The notes below the pieces were generated by a model. It was not told the origin of the DNA, made no database searches, and saw only the letters and a program-made list of their open reading frames with translations. Both the position numbers and the translations under genes were made by a program. Positions 49,001 to 56,015 of a stretch of DNA of 64,000 bases are shown piece after piece (the first letter of the stretch is position 1; the number at the start of each line of letters is the position of its first letter). Source of the stretch: Bolinopsis microptera (Eukaryota > Ctenophora > Tentaculata > Lobata > Bolinopsidae); contig NC_087076.1 of assembly GCF_026151205.1 (NCBI RefSeq), positions 10,578,902 through 10,642,901 on the forward strand. Direction: 5' to 3'.

Positions 49001-52000
49001 TTGCTGGGACCCTCCAGCAAGAATCAAGAGTGGTCCCTGACGGAGAAGTTCTCCACTTACCTAAAGAGGGTGGTTGGTGAGAAGAAGAATCACTTACAAG
49101 ATGCTCACTCCTCAAGGTTCGGCAAGGACCCTGAGTTTATGGTTCTCATCGCATACCACTATAAGTAAGTTTTTTTCTGCTCCAATACCGAATCGTTCAA
49201 GTTAAACTATTTTTATTTCTTAAATTTGAAAGATAGATCCACCCTGTGCTAGTGTGCTCTGCCTGGTTAGCTCATTCTAGAATTAATGTCTATCATATCT
49301 CAGGTCGATCGAAGGATTTCTGAATACGCTTCATATGGACAACAGGATGTTCATGTCCTGTCAGAGATACGTGAACTGTCCATACTTTAGAGAAATCTGC
49401 CTCGCTGTTGGACTACTGTACTACCATGTGATCAGACCTTTTCTAGTGAGTTTACTTTTCAGAGGGAAAATCCCACAAAACATTAAAAGATATGTTTCTA
49501 GTAAAATTTTCTTTTGTCTTTTCTTTTGATAGTTCTTTCCTCTGAATTTGATATCTATGTCATACCCCAGGTTGCAGTTGGGACAGAGACGGTGGAGGGG
49601 TATAAAATGCTGTCACATCTTGAGCTTTGTGAGTTCTACCCAGCACTGATCGCAGCTTTGAGGACACTGAGCGCTGGAGCCACTGACCCGCTCCTGTCTC
49701 CGCAACAGCTCCCTTTCCTCGAAAAATACCCGAAACTAATCAAGGTGTCGCATCACGGTCACTCAGACATCTACCAGAGCCTCTTCGAAGAGATTAAGAG
49801 TGACCCTTGTGACATGTCTCTAAAAGTGGTCAAGAGAATCGCCTCCCTTATTGCTGAAGGGTATGCAGGGACCTTCAGGGAGCAAGCTGAATGTTACCTT
49901 AACAACGGAAGATTTAAACTGTTACTGGACGAGAATCCAAACAAGTTTAATGGAGTACCAACAAATGCACTTGCTGTTGAGCATCAGGTCGGCTTTCTCA
50001 AAATTAACTTATAAAGGCTTACTTTTCTACTAAATTGTGTATTTTATTGAGACATCTTAATTCTTCATTATACTCAGATCATTGCTTCATTTCAATGTTA
50101 TTATAAATATAACGCACATCCAACTACTTGCAGGTTAGCGAGTTCCGCCACGGAGAAAAGCTGGCACGAACAGCTGATATCTTCACTATTGGACAGGCCC
50201 AGATCATCGCAGCATCACCCTGGATCCGGGAAATGGACAGCTGCACGGATGAGGAGCTGCAGGCCTACATCAAGTTCGCTATGAAGAGTCCGCAGGCGCT
50301 GAAGGCAAGGGATATTCTGAAGTTGGGCAAGGAAGCTTCAGATGCTCACAAACTCCAGCAATTTGATGTTCAAAAGGTCAAGAAAGACCAGTTGGTATTG
50401 AAGAAGAGGGACAGTCTCCGGAAGTGCCGAGAAGATCATGGTGGGCCGGTAACAAGCAAAGTAGAGCTGGAAGCAATCCTTAGTAAGACCGACGAAAAGG
50501 AGAAATTCAAGATGCTCCAGCTTGAAATATTTTACATGCGGGACAACACCTACGATAATCACATCATGGAAGACAGGTCAGTTTTCAAGGTCAGGCGAAA
50601 GGACGACTTTGGTAAAATCAACCCCAAACCACTCGATGAGCTCAAAAGAAATCTGATTCAGCTGCTAGAGCCGGACTTCCTTTCCAACTCCTTTCCTACT
50701 ACTCCCCCTGAAGATGACATGATCAAGAGATTGGACACGTTACAGAAGAAACTCACGGAGTCAAACAGCGTAAGAAAAATTGTTAATGATAAGACTAAAT
50801 TATCAGAGGGGCAGTGGGTAGCTTGTTATTGGCAGTTGGAGAATTTGTCCAATATCTGGTACATTGGCAAGATCTCCAGGATTATTCCTGCTGGCAAGTG
50901 TAAGGTTTGCTCTGCTGCAGGGTTCAGTCGGTTGAACAAGGACCGTTCCAAGCCTTGTTATGAGATTGTCTACCTTTCCCCAAAGGGAAGTCGGTATGAG
51001 TTTGCTGACAAAGAGGAGTACCACACTGTGGCTGCTTCTCTTTTAGGTAGAGTCACCGTTTTACCCAGTGGTAAAAAGCAATTCTCGCTAACCGAGCCCA
51101 CTCCAGCTGTCCTTAACAAGCTGATGCTCGCTAATTCCTTATGTATAGCTGCTTCAAGTTTAACTGCAACTGAATAGAAATTTTGCATATTATTATTAAC
51201 TATTTTACAACTTTGACAGTTTACCCTGCCTAATAAATGTGCTCTGCTTATTGCAACACTTGATTGAATGTATATTTTGCTTGTTTTAAAACCATTTCAT
51301 TTCATGTATATTGTTTGAAACTTTAATACCTTAAAAATACAAAAAAATTATGTTAAGTTTAATGTTAAAGTTAGTCATTATATTGTTTGATACCTTAATA
51401 GTAAAAAACCCAAAAAAAGCAAATAATTACTTTAAAATATACAAAAAAATTATGTTTAGTTTAACCTAAGTTTTAAGACTTAAGTTTTGAAATCACAGTT
51501 TAGTAGTTGATTTTTATAACATGAAGTCGGTTTCTGTCTGTTGATGATATTTGTGAATGCAACAGTTAAAGTTAAAACATTAAAAAGTTATTCCTATTTC
51601 AAAAATAATCCATTTCAAAATTTGAACTTTGGGCGGGGAAAAAGCGTTTTATTTCGTACAGAGAGCAGAGTTTTAGCTAAAGGACTAGCAAGATTCTGAT
51701 AAATTTCTGATGAGAGTACATCGTGTCAGTCTCACCTCACCTCATTACATATTTGTGTTCGTGTGGATTTAAGGAACTCCAAAACATGAAATTTTCTCAA
51801 ATAATGTGCAGTTTTGAGAAGGAAACCTACGTTTCTGTTATAATTCACTAAAATCTGTGGGGATTATTGCGCTGCGGCAGGATATCCGCCAAGCAGTTTC
51901 AAACAAGCCCTCTTGCGTATTTGACAGTGTTTCTGGCAATTAAAACTACGTTAAGCCAAATTCCACAGAGAGCTTATAACTTACTTCAAACACGAAATAA

Positions 52001-53845
52001 ACATTGCTAAGGTCATGAAGTTACCTAATGGCTACTTTTAACGGAGAATCAAGTCATTCTGTGACATGTAGCGTCCTTTTGTCACTTAAATGGATGACGT
52101 TGACTCTAGAACATCGTGAAACTTTCCATCAGTAAAGCTAAAAGTATTTCCATTCTAAAAAACTTTACTTCAAGATAATTGCACGAAAGATGAATAAGTG
52201 TCGAAAGATCCATTTGATTGAACTTGTCTTCAACTTTTAAGCTGTATTACGTCTCGAAATAAGCGATCGACCGCGCAGGATTACCACCTATGATAAGTGA
52301 CGTCCAAACTCCAATGACCAGTTTCAGCAACAACCAATCAAATCGATCCCCAGCTCAAGATTTATGCGAGATTGCGAGCCGGACTCATCGCACAAAATTT
52401 GTAAATAAATGAGGAAACAGAAAAAGTTTAACTTAAAAGTTGAGGTAATTAGGAACTTAACATGTATTTTATACTCTTAACGTGTATTTTATCACTTGTT
52501 TATAGCGTGAAAACTTCGACGTAACGCGCGCGAGATTTTTGCCAGATTTTTGCGAGTTTCGTTTAAATCTCATAGCTAGGCTCACGATATCGTGAGATTC
52601 TCCGCGAGATTTCGGCACCCTCTTTCAGCACTACATATTCGGTCGCGCGCTTGCATTTTCATCGCTTTTCAGCGTGTTTATTCACTGTACTGTCTAAGTC
52701 TTAAATGATACTAGTTGTTATAAGATCAAGATTCACAGTGGTTACTATAGTTACCATGGTTACCATTAAAGGAGGTACTATTCCTGGCTACAGTCTACTC
52801 AATCTTTCTCAGAATATACTTGATACTGCCATAGGCATAGTGAATTAAAAGTTTGAGAAAGGGTCTCTTCAACTGGAGAACTGACTTATTAATCGTAGCA
52901 GGTAATTAACTCTGGATCCTCATCACATTGATTCCATTCTAAATTCTAGCCATAAACAAAACAAACATTACCAGATAACTCCGTTTACAATAATTTGACA
53001 TGTTCCAGTGTGAACGAGGCCTTCCCCGGACAAATCCTTAAATGCCAGTCTTCTCTTGATCTTAGTTCTCTAGATGAAGTACGAACAGTATAATCTATCG
53101 GATAACGTATATAACAAGGTGCTCTGATGATAATTTTAGTAAAATAATTAATAATTGCCAAAAGAATGACCGCTGACGAGACTGGAACCCGAGTCAACTG
53201 CTTGGCGAGCGCGCCCTAAACCATCGGGCTACGTGAGGCTTACCATAATTACAATATGTAACATAATATAATTCATAAAAATACGCACGTAAATTTTTCG
53301 TTATTTATGGATCCAATAACAGTGACATACTTTTCGCTTACAAAGGGACTCGCGAAATCTTTTTAAATAGAAAATAATTAGTGGGGCAAGAAATCTTACA
53401 GGCTGGAGGGGGGGGGGGAGGGGGGGGGGGGGGGTTGGGTGGGGAGTACATTTCGCCACTGCACGTGACACGTGAAAATCGCACTTCTAGTGTCAAAATC
53501 CAATCTCATCGCACTTTTTTTAGAATCTTGATAGGGGAATCGATCAATTCATTGAATTGCTGTCATGTGTCAGAACAAATCCGATTCACCTTCCAACTTT
53601 ACTGTTAAGTCTATAAACACTTGTTATACTAACAATTTGTAACAAACTCAGACCAGATATCTGAAAATCTTACCGGTGAGCTCAGTTAACTAACCTTCAA
53701 AGTGTCGGATGATATTCTCAGCAGTAGATGTCTTGGTGATGTCACCCTGTATCTGTATAACACCTGGTAGGGGTGCCATTGCTTGCAGGTCTACAGCCAC
53801 TATCTTTACATCGTTCTGGTTTTGGTATAGTTGCCTGCTGAGGAC
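31098..53845 (-). CDS. FTSJ1: tRNA (cytidine/guanosine 2'-O) methyltransferase FTSJ1/TRM7, partial
   Basis: FTSJ1 2'-O-methylates positions 32 and 34 of the tRNA anticodon loop, using SAM. Four minus-strand exons splice in phase: 53845-53695 (VLSRQL, then [12 protein letters not shown] and [13 protein letters not shown] site); 32553-32405 ([18 protein letters not shown], then [10 protein letters not shown], ending FVAK); 31387-31264 ([15 protein letters not shown], then [16 protein letters not shown]); and 31151 to about 31098 ([14 protein letters not shown]). The catalytic Asp (CDG), Lys (FVAK) and Glu (SSIEA) of the K-D-K-E set are present. The [11 protein letters not shown] signature separates FTSJ1 from FTSJ3 and MRM2. 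The first exon (first catalytic Lys, GSWSQ) must lie beyond 64000. The C-terminal exons after MINP were not located; the donor at 31098 is tentative. The intron of 21.1 kb holds another gene, satellites and a gypsy element. Confidence 0.93.
31664..31902 (+). CDS. Partial aerolysin-like pore-forming domain exon
   Basis: A plus-strand exon (acceptor CACATAG at 31663, stop at 31900-31902, about 79 residues) has the alternating Ser/Thr/Val pattern of an aerolysin/natterin-type beta pore-forming domain. It shows a [15 protein letters not shown] strand, a Ser/Thr-rich insertion hairpin ([12 protein letters not shown]) and a following [12 protein letters not shown] strand. In cnidarians such proteins act in venom or innate defence. 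The upstream exons with the receptor-binding part were not found; the secreted-protein locus at 29.2 kb is on the same strand, but no splice path links them. The exon lies inside an intron of FTSJ1 on the opposite strand. Whether the gene is functional is unknown. Confidence 0.55.
31903..32404. other. Part of an FTSJ1 intron, no further feature seen
   Basis: AT-rich intron sequence between the aerolysin-like exon and the FTSJ1 exon at 32405; nothing recognised. Confidence 0.5.
32554..33744. other. Left end of the 21-kb FTSJ1 intron
   Basis: AT-rich, with a short CpG-rich island (GCGTGTTGCGCGTCGC, AACGCGCGCGCGAACTG) at 32890-32935. No exon recognised. Confidence 0.4.
33745..33855 (+). CDS. 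Possible terminal exon or 36-aa small ORF
   Basis: After a CATATAG acceptor (33736), an ATG at 33745 encodes [20 protein letters not shown] and 16 more residues, ending EDP, then stop. A polyadenylation signal AATAAA follows 12 bp later (near 33868). The composition is helix-like and coding-like. It may be the last exon of a gene whose other exons I did not find. Confidence 0.3.
   Translation: MDQCIPASADEVEWQVAKARAAIAKIADVSETAEDP
33856..34742. other. FTSJ1 intron, no recognised feature
   Basis: AT-rich. Nothing beyond scattered polyadenylation-like words. Confidence 0.4.
34743..35085 (+). CDS. Terminal exon of an unknown gene with a long basic region
   Basis: After an acceptor (AAAATTACAG, ending 34742), one frame runs to the stop at 35083-35085. 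It encodes about 30 Thr/Val-rich residues ([19 protein letters not shown]), then a nuclear-signal-like basic helix ([20 protein letters not shown], then [20 protein letters not shown]) and a short hydrophobic tail. The basic stretch recalls bZIP or chromatin-associated basic regions, but no leucine zipper follows. The exon contains a 26-bp palindrome at 35012-35037. The upstream exons and the family are unknown. Confidence 0.45.
35012..35037. repeat. Perfect 26-bp palindrome
   Basis: AGCGAGCACAGCG is followed immediately by its exact inverse complement. It lies within the basic-region exon, 60 bp before the stop codon. Confidence 0.9.
35146..36704. repeat. 196-bp tandem satellite, 8 units
   Basis: Units begin (GTTTGTACAATAGTATATTG) at 35146, 35342, 35538, 35734, 35930, 36126, 36322 and 36518 and are almost identical. 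Units 2 and 7 carry GCTCTTGTGTTG, where the others have GCCCTTGTATTG. Each unit contains GTCCG-TCAGT-CGGAC, a small hairpin. The 60-codon frame in each unit opens at TTG, and 196 is not a multiple of 3, so the array is not coding. The last unit fades into the leader of the gene at 36817. Confidence 0.97.
36704..36818 (+). repeat. 46-bp direct repeat at the start codon
   Basis: ATTCATTTCAAACTCATTTA and the following 26 bp (ACTCTCTTAGCTAGCATATC and so on) occur at 36704-36749 and 36773-36818. The second copy ends in the ATG of the 1,196-codon gene, where the first has ATT. It probably marks the 5' leader. Confidence 0.8.
36985..37360 (+). repeat. 5' LTR
   Basis: Starts TGTTGTACCATGC and ends GTTACTAAA. 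It matches the 3' LTR over about 377 bp, with roughly nine substitutions and small indels, so about 2-3 percent divergence by eye. Contains a GATCTCGGTAGTGA doublet and paired CACGTG-like sites (GTCACGTGACC, GTCACGTGG). Confidence 0.93.
37583..38743 (+). CDS. gag: Gypsy gag polyprotein
   Basis: 386 aa from the ATG at 37583. Residues 1-60 form a Glu/Gln-rich coiled coil. The middle (about 130-300) is capsid-like, with helix-rich text such as [19 protein letters not shown]. One CCHC zinc knuckle ([14 protein letters not shown], residues 365-378) ends the protein. It would form the particle that packages element RNA. The frame is intact. The last codons overlap a -1 frameshift signal, so most ribosomes would stop at 38741-38743 and a fraction would go on to make Gag-Pol. 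Confidence 0.93.
   Translation: MSHLDLNQLRTDLKATNGQIATMKEELQEAEDNQKEEIQQRLEEAEQKKIEITGQVVQFLESEAPVEAPSSSTANTAPLSQITTSSQDMHDLNDKDTGNVTIETRDSGFTSAPHTLREGNANMRVQQPKEYKKGDDFTTFSYRYKIFVATARVPKYMLANMLLNNVDNDTLQKLAPVVEKLTVGERQDLTTLLAKCHEQLYPQSEVRALRQQLTAGCTKQEDEEDVDTFACRLRSIANRAAYNNISERSEACLNAFLHGVNDELYDKILATPGAEHDFEVAVSAGRKFEKMKRTRTPTAQIENQLAVFRINNSSQREGGENGHAQSRGSRDYGSNYRNNQGAYAGTDSYNRTDRPTRQRTETRTCFKCRQVGHIARNCNAKRDHLN
38734..38769 (+). promoter_or_regulatory. -1 programmed ribosomal frameshift signal between gag and pol
   Basis: The heptamer TTTAAAC (38734-38740) is in the canonical X-XXY-YYZ phase of the gag frame (CAT TTA AAC) and directly precedes the gag stop. After a 7-nt spacer comes a GC-only hairpin: GGGCCGG (38748-38754), loop AACGACAG, CCGGCCC (38763-38769). 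The pol frame is -1 relative to gag and is open across the site (38734 onward, no stop before PR). All three expected parts are present. Confidence 0.88.
38734..40287 (+). pseudogene. pol: Gypsy pol, first part: protease and RT palm
   Basis: The frame is entered by the -1 shift. A retropepsin-type protease with the VDTG active site appears about 24 residues after GTG 38776, and ILLGMDFI marks its second half. The reverse transcriptase follows: [11 protein letters not shown], then [23 protein letters not shown] and the catalytic YFLDDLML near 40195-40220. The frame is lost just after this, near 40237, by a one-base indel; reading moves into the frame of the next piece. The active-site residues themselves are intact. 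Confidence 0.9.
40244..41326 (+). pseudogene. pol: Gypsy pol, second part: RT thumb and RNase H
   Basis: It continues the RT after the first indel ([20 protein letters not shown], then [13 protein letters not shown]), followed by a Ty3/gypsy RNase H. The RNase H shows [18 protein letters not shown] (first Asp), the [11 protein letters not shown] helix (Glu) and VRTDCLSL, ending at EVADFLSRY. An acidic linker follows. A second one-base indel near 41319 ends this frame (stop at 41326) and moves coding into the integrase frame. Confidence 0.9.
41321..43146 (+). pseudogene. pol: Gypsy pol, third part: integrase
   Basis: The frame is open from about 41321. The N-terminal zinc-binding part shows [20 protein letters not shown] and a later CVTCGSC. 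The DDE core reads AISIDHIVP (first Asp), [10 protein letters not shown] (second Asp) and [13 protein letters not shown] (Glu). It ends with a GPF/GPY-type module ([18 protein letters not shown]) and a low-complexity tail. It has no chromodomain. The upstream frameshift separates it from RT, so this copy cannot make a full Pol. Its own catalytic residues are intact. Confidence 0.92.
43776..44339 (-). CDS. 187-aa antisense ORF between integrase and the 3' LTR
   Basis: On the strand opposite to gag-pol, an ATG at 44339 opens an uninterrupted frame to 43776. The product begins [20 protein letters not shown]. It is mostly helix-forming, with pieces such as [40 protein letters not shown] and [20 protein letters not shown], and has no signal peptide or membrane segment. 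Base composition is like that of the neighbouring coding DNA, and the frame is longer than expected by chance in this AT-rich window. It occupies the position of env or accessory genes. I do not recognise a family. It could be an element accessory gene or a captured host exon. Confidence 0.55.
   Translation of the reverse strand: MDKECVSLSFDRTELEPSEQTLTRTFSTDLTPSPEVIAALTLIQKPVQDYSYNKNHPMVSPSLLLSLESTIQQRINLLNTRMTSKAKDCTDRKSYDEMIQHHVQSIQSLGNQVKKLVVAGLKDEMTKEDLELVRFAVNKRFTVWRTSLEVVRKRPGSWEQRDELWKRLILGNRMSWSAYHLKTSLRL
45006..45016 (+). other. Polypurine tract
   Basis: AGGGGGTGGGA directly abuts the 3' LTR, as expected for the plus-strand primer of an LTR retrotransposon (one T in the run). Confidence 0.75.
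45017..45394 (+). repeat. 3' LTR
   Basis: Copy of the 5' LTR, followed by the target duplication CAAT at 45395-45398. Confidence 0.93.
51178..53162. other. FTSJ1 intron right of the nested gene
   Basis: AT-rich 3' flank with locally repeated phrases (ATATTGTTTGAAACTTTAAT and variants, 51260-51480). A CpG-richer patch at 52500-52650 includes CTCACGATATCGTGAG, a 16-bp palindrome. No exon recognised. Confidence 0.45.
53165..53239 (-). repeat. tRNA-like sequence (tRNA-derived SINE head or tRNA pseudogene)
   Basis: On the minus strand GCCTCACGTAGCCCGATGGT (A-box-like) is followed after about 30 bp by GACTCGGGTTCCAGTC (B-box-like), with a possible anticodon loop near CTCGCCAAG. The 3' side of the acceptor stem does not pair well with the 5' GCCTCAC, so it is not a functional tRNA. 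A SINE promoter region is the likely origin. Confidence 0.4.
53408..53433. repeat. Poly(G) tract
   Basis: 26 bases, all G except for one A. Similar G or C runs lie at about 6332, 25717, 26767, 54049 and 62107, mostly at repeat edges. Confidence 0.9.
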
Positions 53846-54048
53846 CTGGAGATTAAGCTAACGTTAGCAGTATGGCCAATGACAAAATATGAAATTATTA
53901 ATATGAACCAGGAAAATTTGATTATCAATACTAAATATTCTCAAAGCAAGACCGCTGTTGAAGCTACTTTGGTGCGATTGCCACCCAAAACAGCATTAGG
54001 GTCTTTAAATGGCTCTCCGCTTGTGTTTTGATAACTACTGATAAATTA

Positions 54049-54470
54049 TGGGGGGGGGGGGGGGGGTGTCACGTCCGTCTATGTCCGCCTATGTCCTGTC
54101 CTTTTTGGATTCTACGAGACAACGGACGTGTTTTTTGGGTCATTGGCGGACATAAACGGACATTAGCGGACTTGGACGGACATTGGCGGACATAGACGGA
54201 CATTGGCGGACTTGGACGGACATTAGCGGACTTGGACGGACAATGGCGGACTTGGACGGACATTGGCAGACTCGGACGGACATTGTCGGACTCAGACGGA
54301 CTCGTTTTGCAAAGGGCAGGCCTGTCTTCCGAGATCGCAAAACAAAGGGGAATCCTTGAGTCCTTAATCATTTGTAAAAAAGTCTCATCATGTTTGTCCG
54401 CCCAGGTCCGCTTATGTCCTGTCCTTTTTAGGATTCTATGAGACAACAGACGTGTTTTTTGGGCCATTAG
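54049..54470. repeat. GGACGGACATTGGCGGAC minisatellite with poly(G) edge
   Basis: Bases 54049-54066 are a G run. At 54067-54130 and 54395-54455, CCGCCTATGTCCTGTCCTTT-like text appears (both ending in GGATTCTAYGAGACAACRGACG). Between them (54135-54300) is a 12/24-bp minisatellite built from CGGACATTGGCGGA and CGGACTTGGACGGA. Related text with a poly(C) run recurs at 61990-62131. Confidence 0.8.
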
Positions 54471-54508
54471 CGGACATTGACGGACATAATAGGGAAACCC
54501 TCGGGTCC

Positions 54509-54967
54509 GGACTTCGAAAATCGAAAAAATATCTTCGGCTCATAATGATCAGGGTGACATAAATCGTGGAAAAAAGTGATTTTCAGAAAAACTTTGACAA
54601 AATTTTGTCTTAGAAAATTTTTGGTCCGAGTCATTCTCGATACGTCCCTCCTGTATCGAGAGCTCCCGCTTCCGAGCTCGTGTTGCAAGGGAGGCCTGCC
54701 TTCCGAGATCACATTACAAGAAGGAACCCTCGAGTCCGAAATCGTATATCGAAGGGTAGATCCGGACTTCGAAAATCGAAAAAATATCTTTGGCTCATAA
54801 TGATCAGGGTGACATAAATCGTGGAATAAAGTGTTTTCAGAAAAACTTTGAAAAAAATTTGTCTTAGAAAATTTTTGGTCCGAGTCATTCTCGATACGTC
54901 CCTCCTGTATCAAGAGCTCCCGCTTCCGAGCTCGTGTTGCAAGGTAGGCCTGCCTTCCGAGATCGCA
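54509..54967. repeat. Direct repeat, two copies of about 254 bp
   Basis: Bases 54509-54717 and 54763-54967 are about 95 percent alike (CCGGACTTCGAAAATCGAAA at the start, GGCCTGCCTTCCGAGATC near the end). Open frames on the minus strand across them repeat the same peptide and are not genes. Confidence 0.88.
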
Positions 54968-55899
54968 TTACTGGGGGGAAACGTCGAGTCCAAAATTATG
55001 TATTGAGGCCAGGGGTAAGGTGCACTTCGAAATTGTGATAGCGACAGTTGTCCGAAATTTCGATCTGATTTCGATTCAACGCAGTTCCAGAGACATGATC
55101 TGAACTATTTTGATTGAAATAAATTTTCGTGCACATACAGAATGAATGGTTAATAATTTAATATATATGTAGACCAAGGTCTGTGCACGGGATGCTTCCT
55201 GGAAGAATCCAGTTCTTTTAGCGGGGCACCCTACCTAAAGCCAAATTGAGATATAATAATCATATTCCTAGAGAAATAATCAGAAATCGAATACCAATCA
55301 AATAATATGATATATAGGAGTAGTAACCATATTTACTATGCAAAATGCCCCAACCACATAGTGTAAATTTATATAGAATTCAAATTCCATATCATCATTA
55401 AACCTCAATAGTCAATATAATAGCCCAAGCAAAATTAAATAACTTCTTATATATATATACCTTACTGTCATACTACAAATTAATTAAACATTTGAAATCT
55501 GTTAACCAGAGAATAAATTTCTAAACCTAATGCAAGTGAAATAATTTAGATGCAATAATGAATGCCTAATGTGAGTATCATCTGTCAATGTCCTTGTAAA
55601 AGAGTCTGTAAAAGAGATATGAGTAACTAATATAGAAGAAAAAACAGGAAGTTGTCGTCTGTTGAAAAATAAATAAAATATCTAGAATATAAATTAGAGA
55701 ATATAAAATAACATTCAGTCAATGTGTCGTTAATAAACTGTACAATTATCAAATGTTAAAACTGGGTGATACAGTCACCAAAAATAAATACTAAGTATAA
55801 TAAGTAAATAAATTAAATGTGGTCTATAAAACTACCACTAGGTATAATAGGTCAATAAATTAAAAGTGGTTTATAAAACTACCACTGTGCGAACCCTTC
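54968..55899. other. AT-rich spacer 3' of the LINE
   Basis: Featureless AT-rich sequence. Short doublets such as AAACTACCACTAGGTATAAT and AAACTACCACTGTGC near 55830-55890. Confidence 0.4.
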
Positions 55900-56015
55900 C
55901 TCCAGTTAAAACATGTCAGTCATGTGCAAAATCAATCAAAAAAAGGTAAAAAAAGGGAAAATCCTTTCGATACATCAATTATATATGCCTCAGATTTAAA
56001 AGAATTAGAAGATAC

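Larger units (their letters stand above)
36817..51177 (+). pseudogene. 11-exon gene for an uncharacterised 1,196-aa protein, exon 1 split by a gypsy element
   Basis: The exons are 36817-36984 plus 45399-45890 (one exon, split by the retrotransposon), 46762-46821, 46955-47161, 47360-47510, 47629-47837, 47992-48280, 48596-48751, 48909-49164, 49304-49445, 49571-49987 and 50134-51177. With the insertion and one CAAT copy removed they total 3591 nt with no stop, and every junction is GT-AG and in phase. Only the exon 1 donor (45891) is weak. The protein starts [15 protein letters not shown], has an Ala/Pro run near residue 130-155, a coiled coil around 200-290, and a long helical middle. A region with LAVEHQVSEF precedes [20 protein letters not shown], and a C-terminal SH3/Tudor-like segment contains WYIGKI. 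I recall similar HGGPVT proteins as a repetitive, possibly transposon-derived family in cnidarians, but function is unknown. Confidence 0.75.

Noticed and set aside
54069-54467. VRPSPPMSVYVRQCPSKS repeat protein
   Set aside because: It is coded by the GGACGGACATTGG minisatellite on its reverse strand; no independent coding evidence.
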